This document shows positions 27,178 to 36,313 of a DNA stretch of 54,534 bases, piece after piece (within the stretch, counting starts at the first letter, position 1; every line of letters begins with the position of its first letter). This stretch comes from Alphaproteobacteria bacterium MarineAlpha3_Bin2 (lineage in GTDB: Bacteria > Pseudomonadota > Alphaproteobacteria > Rhodospirillales > Casp-alpha2). The notes under the pieces were generated by a model, which was not told the DNA's origin, did no database searches, and saw only the letters and a program-made list of their open reading frames with translations. Location: positions 1 through 54,534 of the forward strand of contig PTLL01000008.1 in NCBI GenBank assembly GCA_002938315.1, in the 5' to 3' direction. Made by a program: the position numbers and the translations under genes.

Positions 27178-28224
27178 ATGCGTAGTAAATTTCTGAAGCA
27201 ATTGGTGGCCGTGACCGCCGGGGGACTGATGGTCCTCGGCCTTGGGGCCGGTAGTGCACAAGCTAAAACCGACCTTCTTGTCTACACCGCCATAGAGGCC
27301 GACGAGTTGTCCATGTTCAAGAAGGCCTTCGAGAGCGATTACCCCGACATCAACATCAAGTGGGTGCGCGATTCAACCGGCATCGTAACCTCGAAGCTGA
27401 TGGCCGAAAAAAACAACCCCAAAGCCGATATCGTCTGGGGCCTGGCTGCCACCAGCCTGATGATGCTGGGCAACGAAGGTTACTTTCAGGGCTATGCGCC
27501 GAAGGGCCTTAAAAAGCTCGACAAGCTCTATTACGATCAAGCCAACAACCCACCGCAGTGGGTTGGCCAACGCGCCTGGATCGCGTCGGTCTGCTTCAAC
27601 ACGGTTGAGGCAGCCAAATACAAACTGCCGATACCAACCTCCTGGGCCGATCTGACTAAGCCGGTCTACAAAAACCACGTGATCATGCCGAACCCAAATT
27701 CGTCCGGCACCGGGTTTCTGGATGTGTCCAGTTGGATGCAATTGATGGGCGAGAAAAATGCCTGGAAATTCATGGACAACCTGCACGTCAATATTGCGCG
27801 GTACACCCATTCGGGTTCTGCGCCGTGCAAGATTGCCGCTAAGGGCGAAATCCCCATTGGCATTTCGTTTGCCTATCGTGGCGCCAAGTCCAAAAACGCC
27901 GGCGCCCCGATAGAGGTTATAGCGCCTAGTGAAGGCATCGGTTGGGATTTGGAATCCTTTGCCATCGTCAAGAACACCAAGAAACTGGCCGCCGCACGCA
28001 AACTGGCAGACTGGTCAGTGACCAGGAAGGCGATGGAGATCTACAACAGGGAATACGCGGTCGTCGCCATGCCGGGTGTCGCCAAGCCGGTGAAGAATTT
28101 CCCGCCGGGCATCCTGAACAAGATGATTCGGAACGACTTCGCCTGGGCAGCTAAAAACCGCGTCCGTATTCTCAACATGTGGCGCGATAAATACGACTCC
28201 AAGTCGGATCCGAAGAAAAAATAA
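27178..28224 (+). CDS. 2-aminoethylphosphonate ABC transporter substrate-binding protein
   Basis: A 348-residue periplasmic binding protein. ATG 27178, with GGAG 9 bp upstream, is preferred over ATG 27163. It begins with a signal peptide (RSKFLKQL, then VTAGGLMVLGLGAG, then SAQA cleavage). The mature part follows the iron/AEP-type binding-protein fold (LLVYTAIEADEL.., ADIVWGLAATS, MPNPNSSGTGFLD, YRGAK). It matches my recollection of the TIGR03261 (PhnS2) family for 2-aminoethylphosphonate. The ATPase, permease and PhnW genes that follow support the substrate. A strong hairpin terminator follows the stop. Confidence 0.88.
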   Translation: MRSKFLKQLVAVTAGGLMVLGLGAGSAQAKTDLLVYTAIEADELSMFKKAFESDYPDINIKWVRDSTGIVTSKLMAEKNNPKADIVWGLAATSLMMLGNEGYFQGYAPKGLKKLDKLYYDQANNPPQWVGQRAWIASVCFNTVEAAKYKLPIPTSWADLTKPVYKNHVIMPNPNSSGTGFLDVSSWMQLMGEKNAWKFMDNLHVNIARYTHSGSAPCKIAAKGEIPIGISFAYRGAKSKNAGAPIEVIAPSEGIGWDLESFAIVKNTKKLAAARKLADWSVTRKAMEIYNREYAVVAMPGVAKPVKNFPPGILNKMIRNDFAWAAKNRVRILNMWRDKYDSKSDPKKK

Positions 28225-28253
28225 CGCCTCTGGCGAACGTAGTCCAAAAAGCA

Positions 28254-28298
28254 CCCCAGCCGTCCTCTTTGACCGGACGGCTGGGGTTTGCTTTATTT
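28254..28298 (+). terminator. Strong terminator/attenuator inside the AEP operon
   Basis: CCCCAGCCGTCC (28254-28265) pairs perfectly with GGACGGCTGGGG (28275-28286), a 12-bp stem with a 9-nt loop, followed by TTTGCTTTATTT. It lies between the binding-protein gene and the ATPase gene. Partial termination here would keep the binding protein in excess over the membrane complex, a common arrangement for ABC importers. Confidence 0.88.
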
Positions 28299-28349
28299 GA
28301 ATATCCCCTGCGGTAAAGCAGGGGGTTGGTGGTGTGCGAAGGGAAACCG

Positions 28350-29459
28350 ATGGCTGATAGCGGCGCATATCTCAAGGTTGAAAACCTGACCAAGAAATTC
28401 GGCGACTTCACAGCGTTAAAAGACATCTCGCTGGAAATCTTCGAGGGCGAATTCGTCTGCTTCCTGGGCCCGTCCGGCTGTGGCAAGACAACGCTGCTCC
28501 GTGCCATCGCGGGCCTTGACATACAGACCCATGGCCGTGTTGAACAGGCTGGCCTGGATATTTCCGGTTTGCCGCCGTCGGAACGTAACTTCGGTATTGT
28601 GTTCCAATCCTACGCCCTGTTCCCCAACTTGACGGTCAACCGGAACGTCGCTTATGGGCTGGAAAACCGCAAAACCCCGAAACCAAAAATCGACGCCAAG
28701 GTCACCGAGCTTTTGCAACTGGTGGGCCTGCCCGAACAGGGCCAAAAATACCCTGCGCAATTATCCGGTGGACAGCAACAGCGCGTCGCCCTGGCCCGCG
28801 CCCTGGCGACATCCCCAGGCCTATTGCTGCTGGACGAACCCTTAAGCGCCTTGGATGCTAAGGTCAGGGCCAGACTGCGCCACGAGATCAAGGACCTACA
28901 GCTCAAGGTCGGCGTGACCACGATCATGGTCACCCACGACCAAGAAGAAGCTCTAACCATGGCCGATCGCATCGTGGTCATGAACGAAGGGATTATCGAA
29001 CAGGTCGGCACGCCCGAAGACATCTATAGCCGCCCCGAAAGCCCCTTTGTCGCCGATTTCGTCGGTACCATGAATTTTCTCACCGGCACCGCCGCCGGCA
29101 ATGGAAATGTCAAACTGGATGGTGTCGAATTGGCCGCGATTGGCGCTACCGATAGCGCCGCTGACGGCAATCCGATCACCATCTGCATCCGCCCCGAAGA
29201 TATTGTCACCCGCGGCGTGACCAAGGATACGGACAATGCAGTTCCGGCCGTGGTGGAAACGCTGGAATTCTTAGGCTCTTTCTATCGGGTCACACTGCAT
29301 ACCCAAGGGCCGGAGAGGACCGAATTCCGCGCCGATTTTTCTATCAACCTGATGCGGGATCTAGATTTTTTCGAAGGCGGTAACGTGGTCGTTTCCCTGC
29401 CCGCCGATCATATTCGAGTCTACGGAGAAGCCGTCACCCACAGCGACGAGGCGGTCTAA
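28350..29459 (+). CDS. 2-aminoethylphosphonate ABC transporter ATP-binding protein
   Basis: A 369-residue importer ATPase started at ATG 28350 behind GAAGGGA. Walker A GPSGCGKT is at 40-47, the Q-loop in FQSYALFPNLTV, LSGGQQQR near 139, Walker B LLLLDEPLSALD near 160, and the switch His in THDQEEAL. The last ~120 residues form a TOBE regulatory domain. It is of the Fe3+/polyamine/AEP (FbpC/PotA-like) subclass and corresponds to PhnT2 by context. It is four bases from the permease gene. Confidence 0.9.
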   Translation: MADSGAYLKVENLTKKFGDFTALKDISLEIFEGEFVCFLGPSGCGKTTLLRAIAGLDIQTHGRVEQAGLDISGLPPSERNFGIVFQSYALFPNLTVNRNVAYGLENRKTPKPKIDAKVTELLQLVGLPEQGQKYPAQLSGGQQQRVALARALATSPGLLLLDEPLSALDAKVRARLRHEIKDLQLKVGVTTIMVTHDQEEALTMADRIVVMNEGIIEQVGTPEDIYSRPESPFVADFVGTMNFLTGTAAGNGNVKLDGVELAAIGATDSAADGNPITICIRPEDIVTRGVTKDTDNAVPAVVETLEFLGSFYRVTLHTQGPERTEFRADFSINLMRDLDFFEGGNVVVSLPADHIRVYGEAVTHSDEAV

Positions 29460-29463
29460 ACCC

Positions 29464-31176
29464 ATGATCGAAACCGCCGCCCTCTCCCCCCCGCTTCCTG
29501 GCCATGTGGTGAAGGAGAAGGTCAGCCGCGAAGATTGGATTATGCGCGGTGTCCTGCTGGCTATTGCGTTGTTCCTGACCGTTTCCATCCTGTTGCCGCT
29601 TTATTCCTTGATGTCAAAAGGCTTCGAGGACAAAGACGGAAACTTCACCGGGCTTGCCAATTTTACAGAATTCTTCTCTACCCCGGCACTGTCTTATTCG
29701 ATACTGAACAGCCTGACCATTACACTTTGGACATCGGCCATCGTTCTAATTTTGGCATTCACCTTTGCCTATGGGCTGACCCGGTCTTGCATGCCGTTAA
29801 AGAGCCTGTTCAAAGGCATCGCCCTGGTCCCAATCTTGATGCCGTCATTGTTGCCAGCGATTGCGCTGGTTTATTTCTTCGGCAAGCAAGGCATCATCTC
29901 AAGCTGGCTATTAGGCTATGAGCTATACGGCCCCATCGGGATCGTCATGGGAGAATGCATCTATGTCTTTCCCCATGCCCTAACCATTATGTTGATCGCC
30001 ATGGCAATGAGCGACGCCCGGTTGTTAGAGGCTTCCGAAGCGCTCGGCGCCAGCAAGATCAAGACTTTCTTCACCGTTACCCTGCCGGGCATGCGCTATG
30101 GCTTGGTGTCGGCGTTTTTCGTCACTTTCACCTTAGTGATTACCGATTTCGGCGTGCCCAAGGTTTTGGGTGGCAAGTACAACGTGCTCGCCACTGACGT
30201 CTACAAACAAGTCGTCGGCAGGCAGGACTTCGAGATGGGGGCGGTGGTCTCCATGGTTTTGCTGGTGCCTGCCGTACTGGCCTTTTTTGCCGACCGCATC
30301 GTCCAGCGCAAACAGGTGGCTATGCTGTCTACGCGGGCGGTCCCCTACGTGCCAAAGCCATCCAAGGGATACGACATGGCGATGTTGGGGTTTTGCTGTC
30401 TTGTTGGTTTTATCATTCTGTCGGTCCTGGGCATGGCCTTCTTCGCCTCTTTCATCAAGTTCTGGCCCTATAACATGACCCTGGGGTTGGACCATTATCA
30501 GTTCGACCTGATGGATGGCGGGGGATGGGCGTCTTATTTCAATTCCATCGAACTGGCGTCTTGGACTGCCGTCGTCGGAACCATAATGATTTTTATCGGC
30601 GCCTACCTGGTTGAAAAAAGCAAAGGCTTCAAAACCGGACGCAACTTGATGCAGTTCCTCTGTATCATTCCGATGGCAGTGCCTGGGTTGGCGTTAGGGC
30701 TCGCTTACATCTTCTTCTTCAATCACCCCGATAATCCGCTCGGCTTCCTGTATCACACCATGCCGATCCTGGTCATCTGTACCGTCACCCACTTTTATAC
30801 TGTCAGCCACCTGACCGCGGTGACGGCCTTAAAACAGATGGACCCGGAATTCGAATCCGTCTCGGCGTCATTGAAGGTGCCATTTTACAAAACCTTCCGC
30901 CGCGTCACGGTGCCGGTGTGCGTGCCGGCGATTTTGGATATTTCCATGTACCTATTCGTCAATGCCATGACCACCGTGTCCGCCGTGGTGTTCCTGTATT
31001 CCCCGGACACCACTTTGGCCTCGGTGGCGGTCCTGAATATGGACGACGCCGGCGATACCGCACCCGCCGCCGCCATGGGTATGATGATCGTCTTCACTGC
31101 CGCCGCCGTCCGCCTGATCCATTCGGTACTCACCCGCGGTTTAGCGCGCCGAACCCAGGCGTGGCGTAATCGATAA
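29464..31176 (+). CDS. 2-aminoethylphosphonate ABC transporter permease (fused double permease)
   Basis: A 570-residue inner-membrane protein with two MetI-like permease halves in one chain. Each half has about six helices and an EAA-type coupling loop: EASEALGASKIKTFFTVTLP near 190-210 in the first and ..SASLKVPFYKTFRRVTVP near 460-480 in the second. Fused permeases of this sort (FbpB-like; PhnU2/TIGR03262 as I recall) serve AEP uptake. It follows the ATPase gene by 4 bp and precedes phnW by 19 bp. Confidence 0.88.
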   Translation: MIETAALSPPLPGHVVKEKVSREDWIMRGVLLAIALFLTVSILLPLYSLMSKGFEDKDGNFTGLANFTEFFSTPALSYSILNSLTITLWTSAIVLILAFTFAYGLTRSCMPLKSLFKGIALVPILMPSLLPAIALVYFFGKQGIISSWLLGYELYGPIGIVMGECIYVFPHALTIMLIAMAMSDARLLEASEALGASKIKTFFTVTLPGMRYGLVSAFFVTFTLVITDFGVPKVLGGKYNVLATDVYKQVVGRQDFEMGAVVSMVLLVPAVLAFFADRIVQRKQVAMLSTRAVPYVPKPSKGYDMAMLGFCCLVGFIILSVLGMAFFASFIKFWPYNMTLGLDHYQFDLMDGGGWASYFNSIELASWTAVVGTIMIFIGAYLVEKSKGFKTGRNLMQFLCIIPMAVPGLALGLAYIFFFNHPDNPLGFLYHTMPILVICTVTHFYTVSHLTAVTALKQMDPEFESVSASLKVPFYKTFRRVTVPVCVPAILDISMYLFVNAMTTVSAVVFLYSPDTTLASVAVLNMDDAGDTAPAAAMGMMIVFTAAAVRLIHSVLTRGLARRTQAWRNR

Positions 31177-31195
31177 TAAAAATGAAGAGCCTCAC

Positions 31196-32317
31196 ATGAC
31201 CACATCCGATAATGACCCCTGGCTACTCACTCCCGGCCCGCTGACTACTTCGGCCAAGACTAAGGAAGCGATGCTGCATGATTGGGGATCGCGCGACGCC
31301 GCCTTTATTGAAACCAATAAGCGTGTCCGCGACCGCCTGATTGCCATCGCCGGTGGCGACCGCAGCCACGTATGCGTCCCAGTGCAGGGCAGCGGTACCT
31401 TCGCTGTCGAAGCGACGCTGGGAACCATGATTGCCAAAAATGAAAAGACCCTGGTGCTGGTCAACGGGGCATACGGCCAGCGCATGGCCAAAATCCTGGA
31501 CTACGCCGGGCGCGCCTATGATACCCTGGAAACGCCCGAGGATACGCCTCCCGGCCTGGATGACCTGGATGCCGCCCTGAAGGCAGATCCGGCCCTCGCT
31601 CATGTGGTCGCCGTCTATTGTGAGACGACATCCGGAATTCTCAACCCCATCGCCGACATTGCCCGCATCACCGCGGACAACGGTCGTCGCCTGATCATCG
31701 ACGCCATGAGTGCCTTCGGGGCGCTGCCCATCGATGCCGCCGACGTCCCCTTTGACGCCTTGATGGCATCATCCAATAAGTGCCTGGAGGGAGTGCCCGG
31801 CTTGGGCTACGCCATTATCCGCCAATCGGCGTTGGAGGGCTGCCAAGGCAACGCCCATGCCCTTAGCCTCGACCTCTATGAACAATGGGTGGCGATGGAA
31901 AATAACGGCCAATGGCGGTTCACCCCGCCGACCCATGTGATCTGCGCCTTCGATGCGGCGCTGGACCAATTCGAGGCCGAAGGCGGCGTCGAAGGCCGCC
32001 ATGCGCGCTATGCCGCCAATTGCAAAATCCTGGTCGACGGCATGCGGGCGTTGGGGTTCGAGACTCTGTTGCCGGTCGACCTGCAGGCGCCGATCATCGT
32101 CACCTTCAAGATGCCTGCCGATAAGGCGTTTGACTTCCAGGCCTTTTACGATGCCCTGGCCGGACGCGGCTACGTCATCTATCCCGGCAAGCTGACCGTC
32201 GCCCCAAGTTTCCGCATCGGCTGCATCGGCCATTTGGACGACACCGTCATCAACGGTGCCCTGGACGCCATCAGGGCAACCTTGAAAGACTTAGGAGTCG
32301 CCAGCGGCGCGCCCTAG
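31196..32317 (+). CDS. phnW: 2-aminoethylphosphonate:pyruvate transaminase
   Basis: A 373-residue fold-type I PLP enzyme. It converts 2-aminoethylphosphonate plus pyruvate to phosphonoacetaldehyde plus alanine. The opening LLTPGPLTTSAKTKEAMLHD, the QGSGTFAVEATLGT phosphate-binding loop, DAMSAFGALPI and the PLP-Lys195 in ASSNKCLEGVPG are PhnW hallmarks. Length is normal. It directly follows the AEP importer, so uptake and transamination are one unit. Two dehydrogenases for the aldehyde product follow. Confidence 0.93.
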   Translation: MTTSDNDPWLLTPGPLTTSAKTKEAMLHDWGSRDAAFIETNKRVRDRLIAIAGGDRSHVCVPVQGSGTFAVEATLGTMIAKNEKTLVLVNGAYGQRMAKILDYAGRAYDTLETPEDTPPGLDDLDAALKADPALAHVVAVYCETTSGILNPIADIARITADNGRRLIIDAMSAFGALPIDAADVPFDALMASSNKCLEGVPGLGYAIIRQSALEGCQGNAHALSLDLYEQWVAMENNGQWRFTPPTHVICAFDAALDQFEAEGGVEGRHARYAANCKILVDGMRALGFETLLPVDLQAPIIVTFKMPADKAFDFQAFYDALAGRGYVIYPGKLTVAPSFRIGCIGHLDDTVINGALDAIRATLKDLGVASGAP

Positions 32318-32331
32318 AGGTATAGACCCCC

Positions 32332-33723
32332 ATGACCGGCAAATTGAAAACCATTTCCCCCGTGGACGGCAGCGTCTACGTGGAGCGTTCGTTTGCGGAC
32401 GAAGGGGAAATCGTCCGTGCCCTGTCTCTAGCCGTGCGCGCAGTCGAGGTATGGCGCGAGGTCCCACTTGAGGAACGCGCCGCGATTTGCGGACGTGCGA
32501 TCGATGCCATGATCACCGCCATGGACAGAATCGCCGAAGAGATTACCTGGCAGATGGGCCGGCCGATCCGCTACACCGCCGGTGAAATCAAGGGGTTGGA
32601 GGAACGTGCCCGGCACATGATCGCCGTCGCGCCTGACGTCTTGCATGATACCCAAGCCGAGGAAAAAGACGGCTTCACCCGCTTCATTCGGCATGAGGCC
32701 TTGGGCGTGGTTTTCGTCATCGCGCCTTGGAACTACCCCTACCTGACATCGGTGAATTCGGTCATTCCGGCGTTGATGGCGGGGAATACAGTGATCCTGA
32801 AGCATTCGGGGCAGACGCCGCTGGCCGCCGAGCGTTATGCCGAAGCCTTCGCCGCCGCCGGTTTGCCGACCGGCGTTTTCCAATTCCTGCACCTGGATCA
32901 TGCCGCCACCGAACGCATTATCAAGGATGCGCAAGTTAACTTCGTCGCCTTCACCGGTTCTGTTCCCGGTGGTGAAATGGTTGAGGCCGCCGCGGCCGGG
33001 CGTTTCATCGGCGTCGGGCTGGAGCTGGGCGGCAAGGATCCAGCCTATGTGCGCGCCGACGCCGACATCGGCCATGCGGTGGAGAATTTGGTTGATGGCG
33101 CTTTTTTCAATTCCGGCCAGTCGTGCTGCGGCATTGAGCGCATCTACGTTGAGGACGCGGTTTATGACGATTTTGTCGACGGTTTCACCGACCTTGTCGG
33201 CCAATACGTTCTTGGCAACCCCACCGACCCCGAAACCACACTGGGGCCGATGGTTCGGGCCGACGCCGCCGATTTCATCCGCACCCAGATCGACGCCGCC
33301 TTACAATCAGGGGCCAAACCCCTGATCGACTCCAAGACGTTCGCCGCTGACGCCCCAGGAACACCCTATATGGCGCCGCAAGTGCTGGTGAATGTCGATC
33401 ACACCATGGCGGTGATGACGGAGGAAAGTTTCGGTCCGGTGGTCGGGATTATGAAAGTCGGCTCCGATGACCAGGCCGTCGAATTGATGAACGATAGCCG
33501 CTTTGGCCTGACTGCCTCGGTGTGGACCACCGACGATAATGCTGCCATTAGCATCGGCGATCAGATTGCCACCGGCACCTGGTTCCAAAACCGCTGCGAT
33601 TATTTGGACCCGGCGCTGGCCTGGACCGGCGTCAAACAGTCAGGTCGCGGTTGCACATTGTCGTCCATGGGGTATGACAGCCTCACCAGACCCAAATCTT
33701 TCCACCTCAAAACGAAAATCTGA
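32332..33723 (+). CDS. NAD(P)-dependent aldehyde dehydrogenase of the phosphonate cluster
   Basis: A 463-residue ALDH with the family signatures: PWNYPYLTSVNSVIPALMAGN near 130-150, FTGSVPGG, the general base Glu231 in GLELGGKD, and nucleophile Cys265 in NSGQSCCG. The likely substrate from context is phosphonoacetaldehyde (or the aldehyde left after C-P cleavage). The active-site block GQSCC differs from the GQRCT I associate with characterised phosphonoacetaldehyde dehydrogenase (PhnY), so I leave the symbol blank. It lies 14 bp after phnW. Confidence 0.85.
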   Translation: MTGKLKTISPVDGSVYVERSFADEGEIVRALSLAVRAVEVWREVPLEERAAICGRAIDAMITAMDRIAEEITWQMGRPIRYTAGEIKGLEERARHMIAVAPDVLHDTQAEEKDGFTRFIRHEALGVVFVIAPWNYPYLTSVNSVIPALMAGNTVILKHSGQTPLAAERYAEAFAAAGLPTGVFQFLHLDHAATERIIKDAQVNFVAFTGSVPGGEMVEAAAAGRFIGVGLELGGKDPAYVRADADIGHAVENLVDGAFFNSGQSCCGIERIYVEDAVYDDFVDGFTDLVGQYVLGNPTDPETTLGPMVRADAADFIRTQIDAALQSGAKPLIDSKTFAADAPGTPYMAPQVLVNVDHTMAVMTEESFGPVVGIMKVGSDDQAVELMNDSRFGLTASVWTTDDNAAISIGDQIATGTWFQNRCDYLDPALAWTGVKQSGRGCTLSSMGYDSLTRPKSFHLKTKI

Positions 33724-33732
33724 GGAGCTTCG

Positions 33733-34908
33733 TTGACCGAGACCCCTATTCTAACCGGCAACTGGAATTACCCGACCTCCATTCGTTTTGGTGTCGGTCG
33801 CATTTCCGAATTACCTAAATGCTGCAAGAACCTGGGCATGTCGAGGCCGTTGCTAGTGACGGATCCGGGGTTGGCAGACCGCGACATGGTTGTTGATGCC
33901 AAAACCGCCAACATTGATGCCGGGCTGCCGACACAGGTATTTTCCGACATCAAGGCCAACCCGGTGGGCAAAAACATTTCCGACGGTTTACGGGCTTTCC
34001 ACGAAGGCGGCCACGACGGGGTAATTGCTTTCGGTGGCGGCAGCGCCATGGACGCCGGCAAAACCATCGCCTTCATGGCCGGGCAAAAACGCGGACTTTG
34101 GGATTTCGAAGATATTGGCGATAATTGGAAACGCGCAGAAACCGATGCCATCGCCCCCGTCGTTGCGGTGCCGACGACATCGGGCACCGGATCGGAAGTC
34201 GGTCGCGCCACCGTCGTCATCGACGAAAACAATGAAACCAAAAAAATCCTGTTTCACCCCCGGATGCTACCGGAACTGGTGATCTGCGACCCGTTTCTGG
34301 TAACCGGCCTGCCCCCCCACCTGACGGCGGCCACCGGCATGGACGCCCTGGCCCATTGCCTGGAGGCGTATTGCGTCAATGCCTATCATCCCATGGCCGA
34401 CGGAATCGCTTTGGAAGGCCTGCGGCTGGTCCACGATTGGCTGGAAAAAGCCGTCAAAGACGGCCAGGACCTGGAGGCCCGCGCCCATATGATGGCCGCC
34501 GCCACCATGGGGGCTACGGCGTTCCAAAAAGGCCTGGGCGCCATTCACAGTCTCAGCCATCCCGTCGGCGCCGTCTTCGACACCCATCACGGGCTGACCA
34601 ATGCCGTGTTTACGCCCTATGTGCTGGAATTCAACCGCACCGCTATCGAAGATAAAATGACCCTGCTCGGCCGTTTCATCGGCCTCAAGAAACCATCCTT
34701 TCAGGCGGTCCTGGACTGGACGCTGAAACTCCGCCGGGAATTTAACATCGTCCATACCGCTGCTGAGCTTGGTGTCGATCCTGACCGGCTTGACGATATC
34801 TCCGAGATGGCGGCCAAGGATCCGACGGCGCCGACCAATCCGGTCCCCGCTGGGGTCACGGAAATGCGTGGGATCCTGAACGCGGCCATGGAAGGCCGGG
34901 TAGGGTAA
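33733..34908 (+). CDS. Iron-containing alcohol dehydrogenase of the phosphonate cluster
   Basis: A 391-residue group III alcohol dehydrogenase started at TTG 33733 behind GAGGAG. The NAD loop GGGSAMDAGK is near 100-109, and the metal ligands are Asp204, His208, His272 and His286 (TGMDALAHC, AIHSLSHPVGA, THHGLTNA). Related enzymes such as PhpC reduce phosphonoacetaldehyde to 2-hydroxyethylphosphonate; others oxidise alcohols. As the last gene of the AEP operon it may work on the PhnW product, or may feed an alcohol phosphonate into the ALDH. Direction cannot be told from sequence. Confidence 0.87.
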   Translation: MTETPILTGNWNYPTSIRFGVGRISELPKCCKNLGMSRPLLVTDPGLADRDMVVDAKTANIDAGLPTQVFSDIKANPVGKNISDGLRAFHEGGHDGVIAFGGGSAMDAGKTIAFMAGQKRGLWDFEDIGDNWKRAETDAIAPVVAVPTTSGTGSEVGRATVVIDENNETKKILFHPRMLPELVICDPFLVTGLPPHLTAATGMDALAHCLEAYCVNAYHPMADGIALEGLRLVHDWLEKAVKDGQDLEARAHMMAAATMGATAFQKGLGAIHSLSHPVGAVFDTHHGLTNAVFTPYVLEFNRTAIEDKMTLLGRFIGLKKPSFQAVLDWTLKLRREFNIVHTAAELGVDPDRLDDISEMAAKDPTAPTNPVPAGVTEMRGILNAAMEGRVG

Positions 34909-34982
34909 AAAATAACCAAAGAAGGTTTTATCCAGCCGACATAGGATATTTTCGGACTGGAATAATAACATTAGAGGTATCC

Positions 34983-35445
34983 ATGCGAGCATTGTTTAGG
35001 TGCATCAAGGTTTTTTTGGCCCTTGCCATCTTCTTAGTGGCCTTGTTGCCCCCGGGTGCCGGTGCGGCTGAAAAAATTGGGGCAAAGATGTGGCTCGGGC
35101 AAAGGACATGATCGCCGCCGGCAAAGGTAAGGAGATGGCGAATTTCGATGACATTAACCAGCGCAAGACGAGTTCGCGGGAAATGACAGCTTAAATATAC
35201 CAGAGCTGGTTCGATAAGGGGGGCCGGCCAACATGCGGAATAACGCCGCTAGCCTTCCTGGCGACTTACCTGTGTTGTGGGTCGCCGACAAGCAAGACAA
35301 GGTTGCGTCCAAGGTGTTGAAGAGGTTGGCCTACGACAAGATGGTCGGCAATCCTAAGAACCGCTTCGTGATCGTCGATGGCGGGCACAAGGTTACCCCG
35401 GACAATGCAGTGTCAACGGTTATCGACTGGCTGAAGGGGCTTTAG
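34983..35445 (+). pseudogene. Relic of a secreted alpha/beta-hydrolase
   Basis: ATG 34983 opens a signal peptide (MRALFRCIKVFLALAI.., ending GAGAAE). One base is missing in the A-run at 35069-35074; restoring it gives NWGKDVARAKDMIAAGKGKEMANFDDI. A TAA at 35193-35195 interrupts TA-IYQSWFDK. One G is missing from the run at 35218-35223; past it the frame reads GPANMRNNAASLP, then PVLWVADKQDKV, then VDGGHKVTP with the late Asp and His of the hydrolase triad. The central part with the nucleophile elbow is absent, so an internal deletion also occurred. Confidence 0.75.
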
Positions 35446-35449
35446 ACCC

Positions 35450-36313
35450 TTAACGCCGTTCCGCCATCGTCGGCAGGACCAGGTGTTTGATCCAGTTGCG
35501 GGTCTCAGTCTGGCGAAATTCCTGGTCCATGACGTCGTCATCGATGCCGAGCCTCCAGGCGATATCCTTATTATCCGGATCCTTTGAAAGCGCCTCCAGC
35601 ATGTCGACGTGGGCTTCACCGGCCTCGCGGTTGGGGAAGAATCCCAATCCGATCATCTTGTCGATGCGGCACCAGGTCAGCCGCGCCATTTCGTGAAGGT
35701 CGTATTCCGGGTGGTATTGCAGCCCCCAGAAAGTACCGCCGTTAAAGTCCACCGAAACCGACTGAACATGGCTGAATGCATTTCCAGATAGCCGCACCGC
35801 ACCTCCGGGAAGCGTGGTGATTACATCATCATGGCTGATGAATGCATCAAAGACGTCGGATTTTCCTTCGTACAAAGGATGAGCGCGGCCTTCCGGCGTC
35901 AGGGTAATCTTGCGGGCGATGCCCATTTCACGGCCCTTGGGATTGGCCGCACAGGCGCCGCCGGCGACGACGACGGCTATTTGTGCAGCCCAGCAGCTTC
36001 CGAACGCAGGAATACCGCCCTTAAAACACGCTCGGGCGAATTCGATCTGGGCGCGGACCTCGGGGATATCGTCGAAAACGGTCAGGCTGCACCCGGTCCA
36101 GGCGATGCCGTCATACCCCGAAAGCGCCTCGCCGGACGGCAGAACGCTTACGGCATCACAGGGGTAGATGATATCGAAGGAGGATCCGGGCGACGCTTTT
36201 TTCAGCATCGCCCCATAAAGATCGCCGGCAACCTCGGCACCGCCGGCGGCCAATTCGTCGCGGGATTTCTTAAGATACCCGTCCACCACCAAAAATCTAG
36301 GTTCATTACTCAT
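35450..36313 (-). CDS. Class I glutamine amidotransferase-like protein
   Basis: A 287-residue protein started at ATG 36313, overlapping the stop of the HAD gene (ATGA). It has the class I GATase triad: Cys107 in FGSCWAAQ, His201 and Glu203 in GLQYHPEYD. There is no attached synthetase domain, so it either hydrolyses gamma-glutamyl compounds like PuuD or serves an unlinked partner. The C-terminal ~70 residues (EAHVDMLEALSKDPDNKDIAWRLGID) are typical of an uncharacterised alphaproteobacterial subgroup. The substrate is unknown. Confidence 0.85.
   Translation of the reverse strand: MSNEPRFLVVDGYLKKSRDELAAGGAEVAGDLYGAMLKKASPGSSFDIIYPCDAVSVLPSGEALSGYDGIAWTGCSLTVFDDIPEVRAQIEFARACFKGGIPAFGSCWAAQIAVVVAGGACAANPKGREMGIARKITLTPEGRAHPLYEGKSDVFDAFISHDDVITTLPGGAVRLSGNAFSHVQSVSVDFNGGTFWGLQYHPEYDLHEMARLTWCRIDKMIGLGFFPNREAGEAHVDMLEALSKDPDNKDIAWRLGIDDDVMDQEFRQTETRNWIKHLVLPTMAERR

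Noticed and set aside
32332-33723. Calling the ALDH phosphonoacetaldehyde dehydrogenase PhnY
   Set aside because: Context fits, but the active-site block GQSCC and the lack of phnA do not support a firm assignment.
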